Assembly (NCBI RefSeq): GCF_030684035.1
Contig: NZ_JAUXPI010000062.1
Location: 1 to 64,000, forward strand
Direction: 5' to 3'
Source: Phaeovulum sp.
GTDB lineage: Bacteria; Pseudomonadota; Alphaproteobacteria; Rhodobacterales; Rhodobacteraceae
Length of the DNA: 64,000 nucleotides
Shown here in pieces: positions 17,033 to 26,255 of this stretch. Below the pieces are notes generated by a model. That model saw only the letters and a list, made by a program, of their open reading frames with translations. It did not search any database and had not been told where the DNA came from. Made by a program: the position numbers and the translations under genes. The number at the start of each line of letters is the position of its first letter. Position 1 is the stretch's first letter.

Positions 17033-18016
17033 TTATTTCAGCGCCAGATCGGTAATCATGTGGGTCCAGGCCCCGACCGGCAGCGCGGTAATCACCGGGT
17101 CCGAGCCGCCCGCCATCAGCGTGGCCACGGTGCGGTCGAAATCGGCCGGATCAAGCGCCCCGTTCGAGCCCGCCGTCAGCCGCGCCACCTCGGCCATCAT
17201 CCGTTTCTGGTGGGCTTCGGTCTGCGCGCCGGTCTCGTCATTGTCGAGCACGATCATCGCCGCCTCATCCGGGTTCGCCTCGGCGTATTTCCAGCCCAGC
17301 ATCGAAGCCCGAACAAAACGCACCATCTTGTCGACGAAAGCCGGGTCGGCAAGGTTCGCCTCCATCACATAAAGCCCGTCCTCCAGCGTCGCCACGCCCT
17401 GATCTTCGTATTTGAAGGTCACCAGCTGATCGGGCGCGATACCCGCATCGATCACCTGCCAGTATTCGTTATAGGTCATGGTCGAAATGCAGTCCGCCTG
17501 CTTTTGCAGCAGAGGATCGACGTTGAAACCCTGCTTGAGCACGGTCACGCCATCGGCCCCGCCCGCAGTCGAAAGCCCGAGCGTGCTCATCCAGCTGAGG
17601 AACGGGTATTCGTTGCCAAAGAACCACACGCCAAGCGTATGCCCCTTGAAATCTGCCGGTGCCGTGATGCCGGTCTCGGCAAGGCAGGTCAGCATCATCC
17701 CCGAGGATTTGAAGGGCTGCGCGATGTTCACCAGCGGCAGGCCCTTTTCGCGCGCCGCAAGCGCCGGCGGCATCCAGTCGATCACCACATCGGCACCGCC
17801 ACCGGCGATAACCTGGGTTGGCGCGATGTCGGGGCCACCTGCCATGATCGTGACATTCAGCCCCTCGGCCTCGTAGAAGCCCTTTTCAAGCGCCACATAA
17901 TAACCCGCGAACTGCGCTTGCGTCACCCACTTCAATTGCAGCTTCACATCATCCGCCGCTTGCGCCGCACCGGCCATCACGGTCAGTGCCAGCGCGCTTG
18001 TCATCAGTCTATTCAT
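17033..18016 (-). CDS. ABC transporter substrate-binding protein, NMT1/THI5-like
   Basis: The 327-aa periplasmic protein has a Sec signal peptide (cleavage after AAQA, about residue 20). The mature part starts DDVKLQLKWVTQAQFAGYYVALEKGFYEAEGL, the NMT1/ThiY signature that binds pyrimidine-like ligands. It is the last gene of the transporter set, 50 bp after the permease. With dihydropyrimidinase and ureidopropionase-type genes in the same run, a pyrimidine, hydantoin or related cargo is likely. Thiamine-precursor uptake is the alternative. Confidence 0.87.
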   Translation of the reverse strand: MNRLMTSALALTVMAGAAQAADDVKLQLKWVTQAQFAGYYVALEKGFYEAEGLNVTIMAGGPDIAPTQVIAGGGADVVIDWMPPALAAREKGLPLVNIAQPFKSSGMMLTCLAETGITAPADFKGHTLGVWFFGNEYPFLSWMSTLGLSTAGGADGVTVLKQGFNVDPLLQKQADCISTMTYNEYWQVIDAGIAPDQLVTFKYEDQGVATLEDGLYVMEANLADPAFVDKMVRFVRASMLGWKYAEANPDEAAMIVLDNDETGAQTEAHQKRMMAEVARLTAGSNGALDPADFDRTVATLMAGGSDPVITALPVGAWTHMITDLALK

Positions 18017-18066
18017 TCTAGTCTCCCTGGTTGATGCGCCGGGGTTTGCCCCGGCCTTCGGTTATT

Positions 18067-18915
18067 TCACGCCCGCCCCCGTTGCGAGGGGTGCCAGAAG
18101 GTGACCCCCTTCTCTATCAATGCCACCAGCCCGTAGAAAGCCGAACCGGCAAGCGCCGCCACCGCAATCTCGGCCCAGACGAGCGGCAGATCAAGCTGCC
18201 CGACGGCGGTCGATATGCGAAACCCCATGCCGCGTGTCGGGCTGCCGAAAAACTCGGCAACGATAGCGCCGATCAGCGCCAAAGTGGTCGCAATTTTCAG
18301 CCCGTTGAAAAGAAACGGCATCGCCGCCGGAAACCGCATCTTGGCCAGCCCCTGCCAGTAGCTTGCCGACCAGGTCGCCATCTGGTCGCGCTGCAGCACA
18401 TCGGTCGCCTTCAGCCCGGCGACCATGTTTACCAGCACCGGAAAGAACACCATCACCACCACCACGGCGGATTTCGATTGCCAGTCAAAGCCGAACCACA
18501 TGACCAGAATTGGCGCGATCCCAACGATCGGCAAGGCCGCCACGAAATTGCCCACCGGCAACAACCCGCGTTGCAGAAACGGGCTGCGGTCGATCAGCAC
18601 CGCCACTGCCACCGCAGCACCACAGCCGATGAGGTAGCCCGAAAGCGCGCCCTTGAGGATGGTCTGGCTGAAATCGACCCATAGCACCGGCAGGCTTTCG
18701 GCAATGCGCGAACCAATCATCGATGGTGGCGGCAGGATCACCGGGCTTACCCCAAGGCCGCGCACCATGCCCTCCCAGATCAAGAGCAGCGTGACCCCGA
18801 AGAGCGCCGGAATGAACAGCCGCACCGCGCGGTTGCGGCCATGGTTCTGCGCCAGCCAGCCGTTGACCAGCGTCGCCGCAAGCCAGAATGCCAATGCGCC
18901 CCAGGCCCAGATCAT
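18067..18915 (-). CDS. ABC transporter permease (BPD, TauC/SsuC-like)
   Basis: This 282-aa permease has six hydrophobic segments and the EAA-type loop QMATWSASYWQGLAKMRFPAAMP. The family block VVMVFFPVLVNMVAGLKAT is also present. It overlaps the preceding permease by ATGA (18912-18915) and probably forms the heterodimeric pore with it. Such NMT1-type systems normally have one or two permeases of this class. Confidence 0.9.
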   Translation of the reverse strand: MIWAWGALAFWLAATLVNGWLAQNHGRNRAVRLFIPALFGVTLLLIWEGMVRGLGVSPVILPPPSMIGSRIAESLPVLWVDFSQTILKGALSGYLIGCGAAVAVAVLIDRSPFLQRGLLPVGNFVAALPIVGIAPILVMWFGFDWQSKSAVVVVMVFFPVLVNMVAGLKATDVLQRDQMATWSASYWQGLAKMRFPAAMPFLFNGLKIATTLALIGAIVAEFFGSPTRGMGFRISTAVGQLDLPLVWAEIAVAALAGSAFYGLVALIEKGVTFWHPSQRGRA

Positions 18916-19808
18916 GCCCGCATCCCCATCCGCCCCAACACCACGCGCTCGACCGCCCCGACGATCATCACCAACCCCGCCGCCAATGTTGCCGCCGCCA
19001 GCAGTGCCGCCCAGATCTGGATCGTCTGCCCGTAATAGCTGCCCGAAAGCAGCCGCGCCCCAAGCCCGGCAGAAGCCCCCGCAGGCAGTTCACCAACAAT
19101 CGTGCCGACCAGCGCCGCCGCAATGCCGACCTTCAGCGAGGCAAAAAGATAGGGCACCGACGAGGGCAGCCGCAGCCGCCAGAAGGTGCCGACCCGGCTT
19201 GCGTTATAGGTTTTCAACAGGTCAAGCTGCATCGCATCCGGCGCGCGAAAGCCCTTGACCATGCCCACAAGCACCGGAAAGAAGCTCAGGTAAGCCGCGA
19301 TGATCGCCTTTGGAATCAACCCCTTGATGCCGATTGAGGCCAGCACCACAATAACCATTGGCGCAATTGCAAGTATCGGCACCGTCTGGCTGGCAATCGC
19401 CCAGGGCATCACGCTCAGGTCCATCGCCTTCGAATGCACGATGCCGACGGCAAGCAGAATGCCAAGCCCGGTGCCAAAGGCAAAACCGAGCATTGTGGCG
19501 CTCAACGTCACCCAGCCATGGTAGATCAGGCTGCGGTTCGAAAGCGTCCCGCTCTGCACGATACCGCGCCGGCCGTAGACCTCTTCCATCCAGGTGCTCT
19601 GCCACAACTCCGCCACCACCTGATGCGGCGCGGGCAGCTTCGGGCGGGTCTGGGAAAGCGTATCGCGCAGAATCTCGGAGAATCCCACCTCCACCCCTGC
19701 CCGCGCCGCCTGATCGCGCGTCCACTGCGCATTGAGCAGAACCGTCGCGCCATACCAAAGCACCACGAGCGCCATCAGCACGGTCAGAATCGGCAGCACG
19801 GATTTCAT
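18912..19808 (-). CDS. ABC transporter permease (BPD, TauC/SsuC-like)
   Basis: This 298-aa permease has a long N-terminal periplasmic insert (about residues 30-100) between the first helix and the core. The core contains PILAIAPMVIVVLASIGIKG, LSFFPVLVGMVKGFRA and the EAA loop LLKTYNASRVGTFWRLRLPSSVPYL. It is coupled to the next permease by ATGA and starts 24 bp after the ATPase stop. Confidence 0.9.
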   Translation of the reverse strand: MKSVLPILTVLMALVVLWYGATVLLNAQWTRDQAARAGVEVGFSEILRDTLSQTRPKLPAPHQVVAELWQSTWMEEVYGRRGIVQSGTLSNRSLIYHGWVTLSATMLGFAFGTGLGILLAVGIVHSKAMDLSVMPWAIASQTVPILAIAPMVIVVLASIGIKGLIPKAIIAAYLSFFPVLVGMVKGFRAPDAMQLDLLKTYNASRVGTFWRLRLPSSVPYLFASLKVGIAAALVGTIVGELPAGASAGLGARLLSGSYYGQTIQIWAALLAAATLAAGLVMIVGAVERVVLGRMGMRA

Positions 19809-19832
19809 CGCCGCGGCCCCCGCTTGTTGCGC

Positions 19833-20654
19833 TCAGTCATAGGCATGCCCCGCGCGCAAGCCTTCGCGCACCCGATGCGCAATCGCCAGAAACTCGGGCG
19901 AATCGCGAATGTCGAGTGGGCGCACACGCGGCAGCGTGCTTTCGATCACATCGGTAATGCGCCCCGGTCGGGGCGACATCACCACGATCTTCGTCGAAAG
20001 ATACACCGCCTCGGGGATCGAATGGGTGACAAAGCCGATGGTCTTGCCGGTTTCCGCCCAAAGCTTCAGCAACTCCTCATTGAGCCTGTCGCGCACGATC
20101 TCATCCAGCGCGCCAAAGGGTTCGTCCATCAACAGGATGTCGGCATCAAAGGCGAGCGCGCGGGCAATGCTGGCGCGCTGCTGCATGCCACCAGACAATT
20201 GCCATGGAAACTTCTTGCCGAAGCCGTCAAGGTCCACCAGCTTCAGCACCCGCGCCACCCGCTCGGCCCGCTCGGCGCGCGAAAACCCGATGATTTCCAG
20301 CGGCAGTTGCACGTTTCCGGCAATCGTGCGCCAGGGGTAAAGCCCCGCCGCCTGAAACACATAGCCATAGGCGCGCTTCCGCCGGGCCTCGTCCGGTGCC
20401 ATGCCGTTCACCGTCAGGCTGCCCGCGGTCGGGTGTTCCAGCGCCGCGATGGCGCGCAGAAACGTGGTCTTGCCGCAGCCCGAAGGCCCGATGAAGCTGA
20501 CAAATTCGCCCCGCCCGATCTTCAGGCTGATACCCTTGAGCGCCTCAACTGGCCCGTCATCGGTCTGGAACACCAGCCCGACGCCCTTCGCCTCGATCAC
20601 CGTCTCTGCGCTCAGGTCTTTCAATTCAAACCCCGCTCGCCGGAATGCCGCCAC
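19833..20654 (-). CDS. ABC transporter ATP-binding protein (TauB/SsuB-like)
   Basis: This 273-aa ATPase has Walker A GPSGCGKTT, signature LSGGMQQR, Walker B ILLMDEPFGALD and switch VTHS, with YPWRTIAGNVQLP typical of nitrate/sulfonate/taurine-class ATPases. With the ATG at 20654 it overlaps the hydA 3' end by 29 bp. A GTG near residue 19 would shorten this overlap. It powers the two permeases encoded downstream. Confidence 0.91.
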   Translation of the reverse strand: MAAFRRAGFELKDLSAETVIEAKGVGLVFQTDDGPVEALKGISLKIGRGEFVSFIGPSGCGKTTFLRAIAALEHPTAGSLTVNGMAPDEARRKRAYGYVFQAAGLYPWRTIAGNVQLPLEIIGFSRAERAERVARVLKLVDLDGFGKKFPWQLSGGMQQRASIARALAFDADILLMDEPFGALDEIVRDRLNEELLKLWAETGKTIGFVTHSIPEAVYLSTKIVVMSPRPGRITDVIESTLPRVRPLDIRDSPEFLAIAHRVREGLRAGHAYD

Positions 20655-22077
20655 GCTGCACCGGCCTCGGTGCTGTCAGTTCCTTCCAGGTCGACAGCGC
20701 GGCATTCACCGCCTGCCCCGGCGCGCGCGGCACGAATGCGCCATGGCCTTCCTCGGTCTGCACCTTGCCCTCGCTCACCGCCAGCTTGCCGCGGGTCAGC
20801 GTGTAGCGCGGCAGGCCCGTCACCTCTTTGCCCTCGAACACGTTGTAATCGATCGACGATTGCTGCGTCTTGGCACTGATGGTCTTGCTCGCCGCAGGGT
20901 CCCAGACCACGATATCGGCATCTGCCCCCACCAGAATCGCGCCCTTCTGCGGGTAGCAGTTGAGGATCTTGGCGATGTTGGTCGAGGTCACCGCCACGAA
21001 TTCGTTCATGGTGATCCGCCCGGTGCGCACCCCATGCGTCCAGAGCATCGGCATCCGGTCCTCAAGGCCGCCGGTGCCGTTCGGGATCTTGGTGAAATCG
21101 CCCTTGCCGAACCGCTTTTGCTCGGTGGTAAAGGCGCAGTGATCGGTCGCCACCACCGAGAGGCTGCCCGATTGCAGCCCTGCCCAGAGGCTGTCCTGAT
21201 GGTGTTTGGAACGGAACGGCGGCGACATCACGCGCCGCGCCGCATGGTCCCAATCGGCGTTGAAATATTCGCTTTCATCGAGTGTGAGGTGCTGAATCAG
21301 CGGCTCGCCCCAAACCCGCTTGCCCTGCTGGCGGGCGCGGCGAATGGCCTCGTGGCTGTCCTCGCACGAGGTATGCACCACATAAAGCGGCACCCCGGCC
21401 ATGTCGGCTATCATGATCGCGCGGTTGGTCGCCTCGCCTTCCACCTGCGGCGGGCGGGAATAGGCATGCGCCTCGGGGCCGGTATTGCCTGCGGCCAGCA
21501 ATTGCGCAGAAAGTTCCGCCACCACATCGCCGTTTTCGGCATGCACCAGCGGCAGCGCGCCGAGGGCGGCGCAACGGCGGAAGCTCGCGTAAAGCTCATC
21601 GTCGTTGACCATCAAGGCACCCTTGTAGGCAAGGAAATGCTTGAAGGTGGTGATGCCGCGGTCCACCACCTCGGCCATCTCGTCGAACACCTGCTGCCCC
21701 CACCATGTCACCGCCATGTGGAAGGAATAATCGCAATTGGCCCGCGTGGACTTGTTGTCCCACATCTTCAGCGCGTCCATCAGCCCCTGACCGGGCGAGG
21801 GCAGCGCGAAATCCACCACCATCGTGGTGCCCCCCGCCAAGGCCGCGCGGGTGCCGGATTCGAAATCATCGCTCGAATAGGTGCCCATGAACGGCATTTC
21901 GAGGTGCGTATGCGGATCGATCCCGCCCGGCATGACATAGCAACCCGTGGCGTCGAGCACCTTTGCCCCTGTGAGCCCCTGCCCGATCGCGGCAATCCGC
22001 CCGGCCTCGATCAGCACATCGGCTTTGTAGGTGAGGTCAGCGGTGACGATGGTTCCGTTCTTGATGACAGTCGACAT
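20626..22077 (-). CDS. hydA: Dihydropyrimidinase (hydantoinase)
   Basis: This 483-aa amidohydrolase has GIDPHTHLEMPF (H56/H58) and TTFKHFLAYKG with the to-be-carboxylated Lys near 152. VHTSCEDSHEAI and VVATDHCAF supply further metal ligands. These are the hallmark residues of dihydropyrimidinases, which open the dihydrouracil/dihydrothymine or hydantoin ring. The ATG at 22077 has AGGGAG upstream; the open frame further upstream is translated repeat sequence. It follows hyuC and precedes the transporter genes. A RutR-like operator lies ahead of hyuC, so pyrimidine degradation is the best-supported role. Confidence 0.94.
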   Translation of the reverse strand: MSTVIKNGTIVTADLTYKADVLIEAGRIAAIGQGLTGAKVLDATGCYVMPGGIDPHTHLEMPFMGTYSSDDFESGTRAALAGGTTMVVDFALPSPGQGLMDALKMWDNKSTRANCDYSFHMAVTWWGQQVFDEMAEVVDRGITTFKHFLAYKGALMVNDDELYASFRRCAALGALPLVHAENGDVVAELSAQLLAAGNTGPEAHAYSRPPQVEGEATNRAIMIADMAGVPLYVVHTSCEDSHEAIRRARQQGKRVWGEPLIQHLTLDESEYFNADWDHAARRVMSPPFRSKHHQDSLWAGLQSGSLSVVATDHCAFTTEQKRFGKGDFTKIPNGTGGLEDRMPMLWTHGVRTGRITMNEFVAVTSTNIAKILNCYPQKGAILVGADADIVVWDPAASKTISAKTQQSSIDYNVFEGKEVTGLPRYTLTRGKLAVSEGKVQTEEGHGAFVPRAPGQAVNAALSTWKELTAPRPVQRGGIPASGV

Positions 22078-22106
22078 CGGCTTCTCCCTGTTCGCAGCCT
22101 GCGCTG

Positions 22107-22158
22107 CTTCTTCTTCGTCCAAATACCCCGGGGGTCCGGGGGCAGCGCCCCCCGGCCT
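22107..22158. repeat. REP-like GC-rich palindromic repeat, copy 1
   Basis: The core CAAATACCCCGGGGGTCC, followed by GGGGGCAGCGCCCCCC, is preceded by a CTTCTTCTT tract. The same block occurs at 32381-32432. Here it lies between the hyuC stop and the hydA start and reads opposite to transcription. The self-complementary halves CCCCGGGG and GGGGGC-AGC-GCCCCC can form hairpins that may affect operon mRNA stability. Confidence 0.75.
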
Positions 22159-22162
22159 CGCC

Positions 22163-23413
22163 TCAGGAAACAACCTCCGCCGTCTCCAGCACCGCGTGCA
22201 GCAGCACATCGACGCTTTTCGACGCCCAGTCCGGGCTGATCTCTTCCGCCTCGTTGTGGCTCAGCCCATCGACGCAGGGGCTCATGATCATCGTGGTCGG
22301 ATAGACGCGGTTGATCCAGCAGGCGTCGTGGCCTGCGCCCGAGATGATGTCCATGTGGCTGTAGCCGAGCTTTTCCGCCGCCGCGCGCACGCGGCCGACC
22401 AGTACCGGATCGAAGGCCGGCGGGTTGAACTGGCCGACGATTTCACTTTCAAAGCTCAGCCCCAAGGCCTCGCAAATGCCCGGCGCGCGGGCGTTCAATT
22501 CGGCCACCATGCCCTCGAGCGTGTCCAACTCGTGGCTGCGGAAGTCGATGGTGAACACCACCTTTTCGGCGATGATGTTGCGCGAGTTGGGGTAGACGTC
22601 GATATGCCCGATGGCGCCCACCGCGTTTGGCTGGTGCTTCATGGCGATCTCGTGCACGAGTTCGGTGATCTGCGCGAGGCCCCGCCCCGCGTTGCGGCGC
22701 ATCCGCATTGGCGTGCTGCCGGTGTGCTGGCCCTTGCCCACCACCGTGCATTCGATCCAGCGCAGCCCCTGCCCGTGGGTGACCACGCCGATCTCCTTGC
22801 CCTCGGCTTCAAGGATCGGCCCCTGTTCGATGTGCAGCTCGAACATTGCATGCATCTTGCGCGCACCAACCTTTTCGCTGCCGACCCAGCCGATGCGCTT
22901 CAGCTCGTCGCCAAAGCTCAGGCCCTTGGCATCCTTGCGGGAATAGGCGAAGTCCTGATCGATCACCCCGGCAAACACCCCCGAGGCGAGCATGGCGGGG
23001 GCAAAGCGGGTGCCCTCTTCGTTGGTCCAGTTGGTCACCACGATCGGGTGGCGGGTCTTGATGTTCAGATCATTGAGCGTGCGGATCACCTCGAGCCCGC
23101 CAAGCACCCCAAGCACGCCGTCATATTTGCCGCCGGTCGGCTGGGTGTCGAGGTGGCTGCCGACATAGACCGGCAGCGCATCGGGGTCGGTGCCTTCGCG
23201 GCGGGCGAACATTGTGCCCATCTCGTCCACACCCATGCGCAGCCCCGCCGCTTCGCACCAGCGTTGAAACAGCGCGCGACCCTCGGCGTCGGCGTCGGTC
23301 AGGGTCTGGCGGTTGTTGCCTCCGGCGATGCCGGGGCCGATCTTCGCCATTTCCATCAGGCTGTCCCAGAGGCGCGCGCCATCGATCCGCAGGTTTTCAC
23401 CCGGTGCTGTCAT
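22163..23413 (-). CDS. Zn-dependent amidohydrolase (beta-ureidopropionase / N-carbamoyl amino acid hydrolase)
   Basis: This 416-aa M20-like amidase has GSHLDTQPTGGKYDGVLGVL (metal His and Asp), TNEEGTRFAPAM (bridging Glu), a substrate-binding FELHIEQGPILE, and the C-terminal GAGHDAC and GLSHNEAE. This is the HyuC/PydC family, which hydrolyses N-carbamoyl-beta-alanine or N-carbamoyl-L-amino acids, the product of HydA. It is the first gene of the catabolic run and sits directly behind the RutR-like box at 23468. The best guess is the third step of reductive pyrimidine catabolism. Confidence 0.91.
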   Translation of the reverse strand: MTAPGENLRIDGARLWDSLMEMAKIGPGIAGGNNRQTLTDADAEGRALFQRWCEAAGLRMGVDEMGTMFARREGTDPDALPVYVGSHLDTQPTGGKYDGVLGVLGGLEVIRTLNDLNIKTRHPIVVTNWTNEEGTRFAPAMLASGVFAGVIDQDFAYSRKDAKGLSFGDELKRIGWVGSEKVGARKMHAMFELHIEQGPILEAEGKEIGVVTHGQGLRWIECTVVGKGQHTGSTPMRMRRNAGRGLAQITELVHEIAMKHQPNAVGAIGHIDVYPNSRNIIAEKVVFTIDFRSHELDTLEGMVAELNARAPGICEALGLSFESEIVGQFNPPAFDPVLVGRVRAAAEKLGYSHMDIISGAGHDACWINRVYPTTMIMSPCVDGLSHNEAEEISPDWASKSVDVLLHAVLETAEVVS

Positions 23414-23467
23414 AGCCGATCTCCCTGTTGCGCGGAGGTCTCGGTGCCCCCTGTCGCGAATCTTTTT

Positions 23468-23483
23468 CTGACCGTATGGTCAA
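23468..23483 (-). promoter_or_regulatory. RutR-like operator
   Basis: On the minus strand the sequence reads TTGACCATACGGTCAG. It matches 12 of the 14 defined positions of the RutR box as I recall it (TTGACCA-NN-TGGTCAA) and keeps the inverted TGACC/GGTCA arms. It lies 55 bp upstream of the hyuC start, where its TTGACC could double as a -35 element. RutR is the TetR-family uracil sensor of pyrimidine catabolism; its gene is not in the window. Confidence 0.68.
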
Positions 23484-23604
23484 GATGCAGCGCAGCACAA
23501 TGGCAGCGCCCGGTCAACGGAATTCTGGGCAGGCCCGGCCACCGCGCAGACTGCGCCCAGAGGTGCCGCAGCGCCAAGAAAAACCGCCCGAAACGCGGGC
23601 GGTC

Positions 23605-25239
23605 TCAGCCTTCTTCGCGCACCATCTCGATCGCGCCGCAAGGGCATTCCGAGGCGCAGATGCCGCAGCCCTTGCAATAGTCGAGGTTGATCTCGAAGCG
23701 CAGTCCGGGGCCAAGCTTGATCACCGCGTTGTCGGGGCAGACGCCATAGCAGTTGTCGCATTCAAAGCAGTTGCCGCAGCTCAGGCAACGGCGCGCCTCG
23801 AAAAGCGCGGTCGCCTCGGTCAATCCGCCCTGCACCTCGTCAAAGCTCGAAGTGCGCCGGGCGATGTCAAGCTGCGGACGCAGGGTCTTTGGCGCGTCGG
23901 AGTAATACCAGGGGTTCAGCCGTTCAAAGCCTGCAAGTGGTTTTGCCACCTTCGGGGCCAGCACCTCGCCCTTCAGCCAGGCGTTGATATTGCGCGCGGC
24001 GCGCTTGCCGTGACCAATTGCCACGGTCACGTTGCGCGTTCCCGGTGCCATGTCGCCGCCCGCGAACAGCCCCGGGTAGCCGGTCATCTGCGTTGCGGGA
24101 TCGACCTGCACCACGCCATCCTCGGCCACCAGCCCCGGCACGCCTTGCAGCAGCGACATGTCCACATCCTGCCCGAGCGCCAGCACCAGGCTGTCGGTAT
24201 CGAGCGTTTCGAACTCGCCGGTCGGTTGCGGCATGCCGTCGGCATCGAGCACCATCTTCTCGATCGTCAGCTTGCCGCCCTCGGCCCCGGTGATGGTCGA
24301 AAGCCATTTCACCTTGACGCCTTCCTCCAGCGCCTCCTCCAGTTCGAAGTCATGCGCGGGCATCCGCTCGCGGGTGCGGCGATACACGATGATCGCCTCG
24401 GTCGCGCCAAGGCGGCGGGCGGTGCGCGCCACATCAATCGCGGTATTGCCGCCGCCATAGACGACCACGCGCCGCCCCAGCATCGGCGGTTCGGCCCCTT
24501 CCATCGAGCGCAGCACCGCGACCGCATCGAGAATATGCGCCGAATCCTTGGCCGGAATGAAGGCGCGCTTGGCGATATGCGCGCCGATTGCCAGATAGGC
24601 GGCATCGGCCGCGACATCGCGCATGCTGGCCAGAATGTCGGAGACCTTTTCGCCATAGCGAAATGCCACGCCGAGTGCCGCGATCCGCGCCACCTCGGCA
24701 TCCAGCACATCGCGCGGCAGCCGGTATTTCGGAATGCCGAAACGCATCATCCCGCCCGGGGCCTCGCCAGCCTCGATCACCGTGACGCGGTGCCCCATGC
24801 GGCGCAGATGAAAGGCGGCCGAAAGACCCGAAGGCCCTGCCCCGACCACCAGCACATGCTTGCCGCTTTCGGCCCCGGGCGCGGCAAATTGCCAGCCCTG
24901 TTTCAAGGCCTCGTCGCCCAGGAACCGCTCGACCGAGTTGATGCCCACGGCGGCGTCAAGCTTGCCGCGGTTGCACACCCCTTCGCAGGTATGATAGCAG
25001 ACCCGCCCCATGATCGCGGGAAACGGGTTTTCGCGCGCAAGGTGCCGCCAGGCGGTTTCGTAATCGCCGCCCTCGGCGTGAAAAAGCCAGCCCTGAATAT
25101 CCTCGCCCGCAGGGCATTCGGCATTGCAGGGCGGCAGATGGTCCACATAGACCGGGCGCTCGGTGCGCCATGCCCCGGTCTTGTTGGCCAGCGACGAGCC
25201 GGGGTCGAGCGTGATCGCAAAAGGCTTTTTCATGCTCAT
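23605..25239 (-). CDS. GltD-like FAD/NAD(P) oxidoreductase fused to a 2[4Fe-4S] ferredoxin domain
   Basis: This 544-aa protein has an N-terminal GltD-type iron-sulfur region (C38/C42 in [10 protein letters not shown], then [11 protein letters not shown]). FAD motif [13 protein letters not shown] and NAD(P) motif [13 protein letters not shown] follow. The C-terminal 60 residues hold two [4Fe-4S] motifs: [12 protein letters not shown], and [11 protein letters not shown] near 522-532. It overlaps the beta subunit gene by ATGA. It probably links the 2-oxoacid oxidoreductase to NAD(P), like the FAD subunit plus the ferredoxin subunit of phenylglyoxylate dehydrogenase joined in one chain. PreT of pyrimidine catabolism is also GltD-like, but operon coupling points to the oxidoreductase. 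Confidence 0.87.
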   Translation of the reverse strand: MSMKKPFAITLDPGSSLANKTGAWRTERPVYVDHLPPCNAECPAGEDIQGWLFHAEGGDYETAWRHLARENPFPAIMGRVCYHTCEGVCNRGKLDAAVGINSVERFLGDEALKQGWQFAAPGAESGKHVLVVGAGPSGLSAAFHLRRMGHRVTVIEAGEAPGGMMRFGIPKYRLPRDVLDAEVARIAALGVAFRYGEKVSDILASMRDVAADAAYLAIGAHIAKRAFIPAKDSAHILDAVAVLRSMEGAEPPMLGRRVVVYGGGNTAIDVARTARRLGATEAIIVYRRTRERMPAHDFELEEALEEGVKVKWLSTITGAEGGKLTIEKMVLDADGMPQPTGEFETLDTDSLVLALGQDVDMSLLQGVPGLVAEDGVVQVDPATQMTGYPGLFAGGDMAPGTRNVTVAIGHGKRAARNINAWLKGEVLAPKVAKPLAGFERLNPWYYSDAPKTLRPQLDIARRTSSFDEVQGGLTEATALFEARRCLSCGNCFECDNCYGVCPDNAVIKLGPGLRFEINLDYCKGCGICASECPCGAIEMVREEG

Positions 25240-26255
25240 GCCGCACTCTCCTCGGCCAGAAGGCCGAACCGCTTGATGTTCTTGTCGGCCATCGCCTGTA
25301 TGCGGGCGATGGTTTCAGGGTGGCCGCCTGCCCCGAACAGATGCGCGAAGCGTTTCTGCAACCGCAGATATTCGTCCACCGGCACCGGGCGGCGGATCTT
25401 GGTAACCGAGGTGATTTCGCCGTTCTCCGCCTCGAAGACCGGGAAGAGCCCGGTCTCGCGCGCCAGTCGTGCCAGCCGGATGGTATCGCAGCTTGCCGCG
25501 CCCCAGCCCAGCGGGCAGGGCACGAACACATGCAGATAGCGCGCGCCATGCAGGCGCATCGCCTTTTCGACCTTGGCTTCCAGATCGTGCAGGTCCGCCA
25601 CGGTGGCGGTGGCGACGTAGGGAATTTCATGCGCCACCGCGATCAGCGGCACGTTCTTGCCCTTGCCGAATTCCGCGCCCGGCTCTGGTCCAAGCGGCTG
25701 CGTGGTGGCGGTGCGCGCGGCAGGTGGCGTCGCCGATGACCGCTGCACACCGGTGTTCATGTAGCCTTCGTTGTCGTAGCAGATGTAGAGCACGTCATCG
25801 TTGCGCTCGAACATGCCGCTCAGGCAGCCAAAGCCGATGTCGGTAGTGCCGCCGTCGCCGCCCTGCGCGATCACCCGCGTGGTGGCCTGCCCCTGCCCGG
25901 CCTTCAGCGCCTTGACCTTCAGGGCTGCCGCAATGCCCGATCCGACCGCAGCGGCGTTGCCAAAGAGCGAATGCAGCCAGGGCAGTTGCCACGAGGTTTC
26001 TGGGTACGGCGTCGAAAACACCTCAAGGCAGCCGGTCGCGTTGGCGGCGATAAGCTGGCCGTCGGTCGCGCGCATCGCCGCATCGACCACATAGCGCGCG
26101 CCCAGCGCCTCGCCGCAGCCCTGACAGGCGCGGTGGCCGGAGTTGAGCGAGTTGTCGCGCGCCTCGGAACTTTGCACGCTGCGCTGGCCTTCCGGCAGCA
26201 GCCGGTTGCCCACGGTGAATGTGCCGGTCTGATAGAACTTGATCGGTTGCGTCAT
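25236..26255 (-). CDS. 2-oxoacid:acceptor oxidoreductase, beta (thiamine diphosphate) subunit
   Basis: This 339-aa PorB-like subunit has [11 protein letters not shown], the first cysteines for the cluster next to thiamine diphosphate, and a further Cys in [26 protein letters not shown], with [10 protein letters not shown] downstream, forms the GDG...N thiamine diphosphate site. It decarboxylates the 2-oxoacid to the CoA ester with the alpha and gamma subunits. Both neighbours overlap by ATGA. Substrate choice (pyruvate, phenylglyoxylate or another aryl/branched 2-oxoacid) cannot be read from the sequence. Confidence 0.9.
   Translation of the reverse strand: MTQPIKFYQTGTFTVGNRLLPEGQRSVQSSEARDNSLNSGHRACQGCGEALGARYVVDAAMRATDGQLIAANATGCLEVFSTPYPETSWQLPWLHSLFGNAAAVGSGIAAALKVKALKAGQGQATTRVIAQGGDGGTTDIGFGCLSGMFERNDDVLYICYDNEGYMNTGVQRSSATPPAARTATTQPLGPEPGAEFGKGKNVPLIAVAHEIPYVATATVADLHDLEAKVEKAMRLHGARYLHVFVPCPLGWGAASCDTIRLARLARETGLFPVFEAENGEITSVTKIRRPVPVDEYLRLQKRFAHLFGAGGHPETIARIQAMADKNIKRFGLLAEESAA

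Noticed and set aside
23605-25239. Reading the GltD-like protein as PreT, the dihydropyrimidine dehydrogenase subunit
   Set aside because: It carries a C-terminal two-cluster ferredoxin domain and overlaps the 2-oxoacid oxidoreductase beta gene by ATGA, and it is separated from hyuC by 190 bp with the RutR-like box between.
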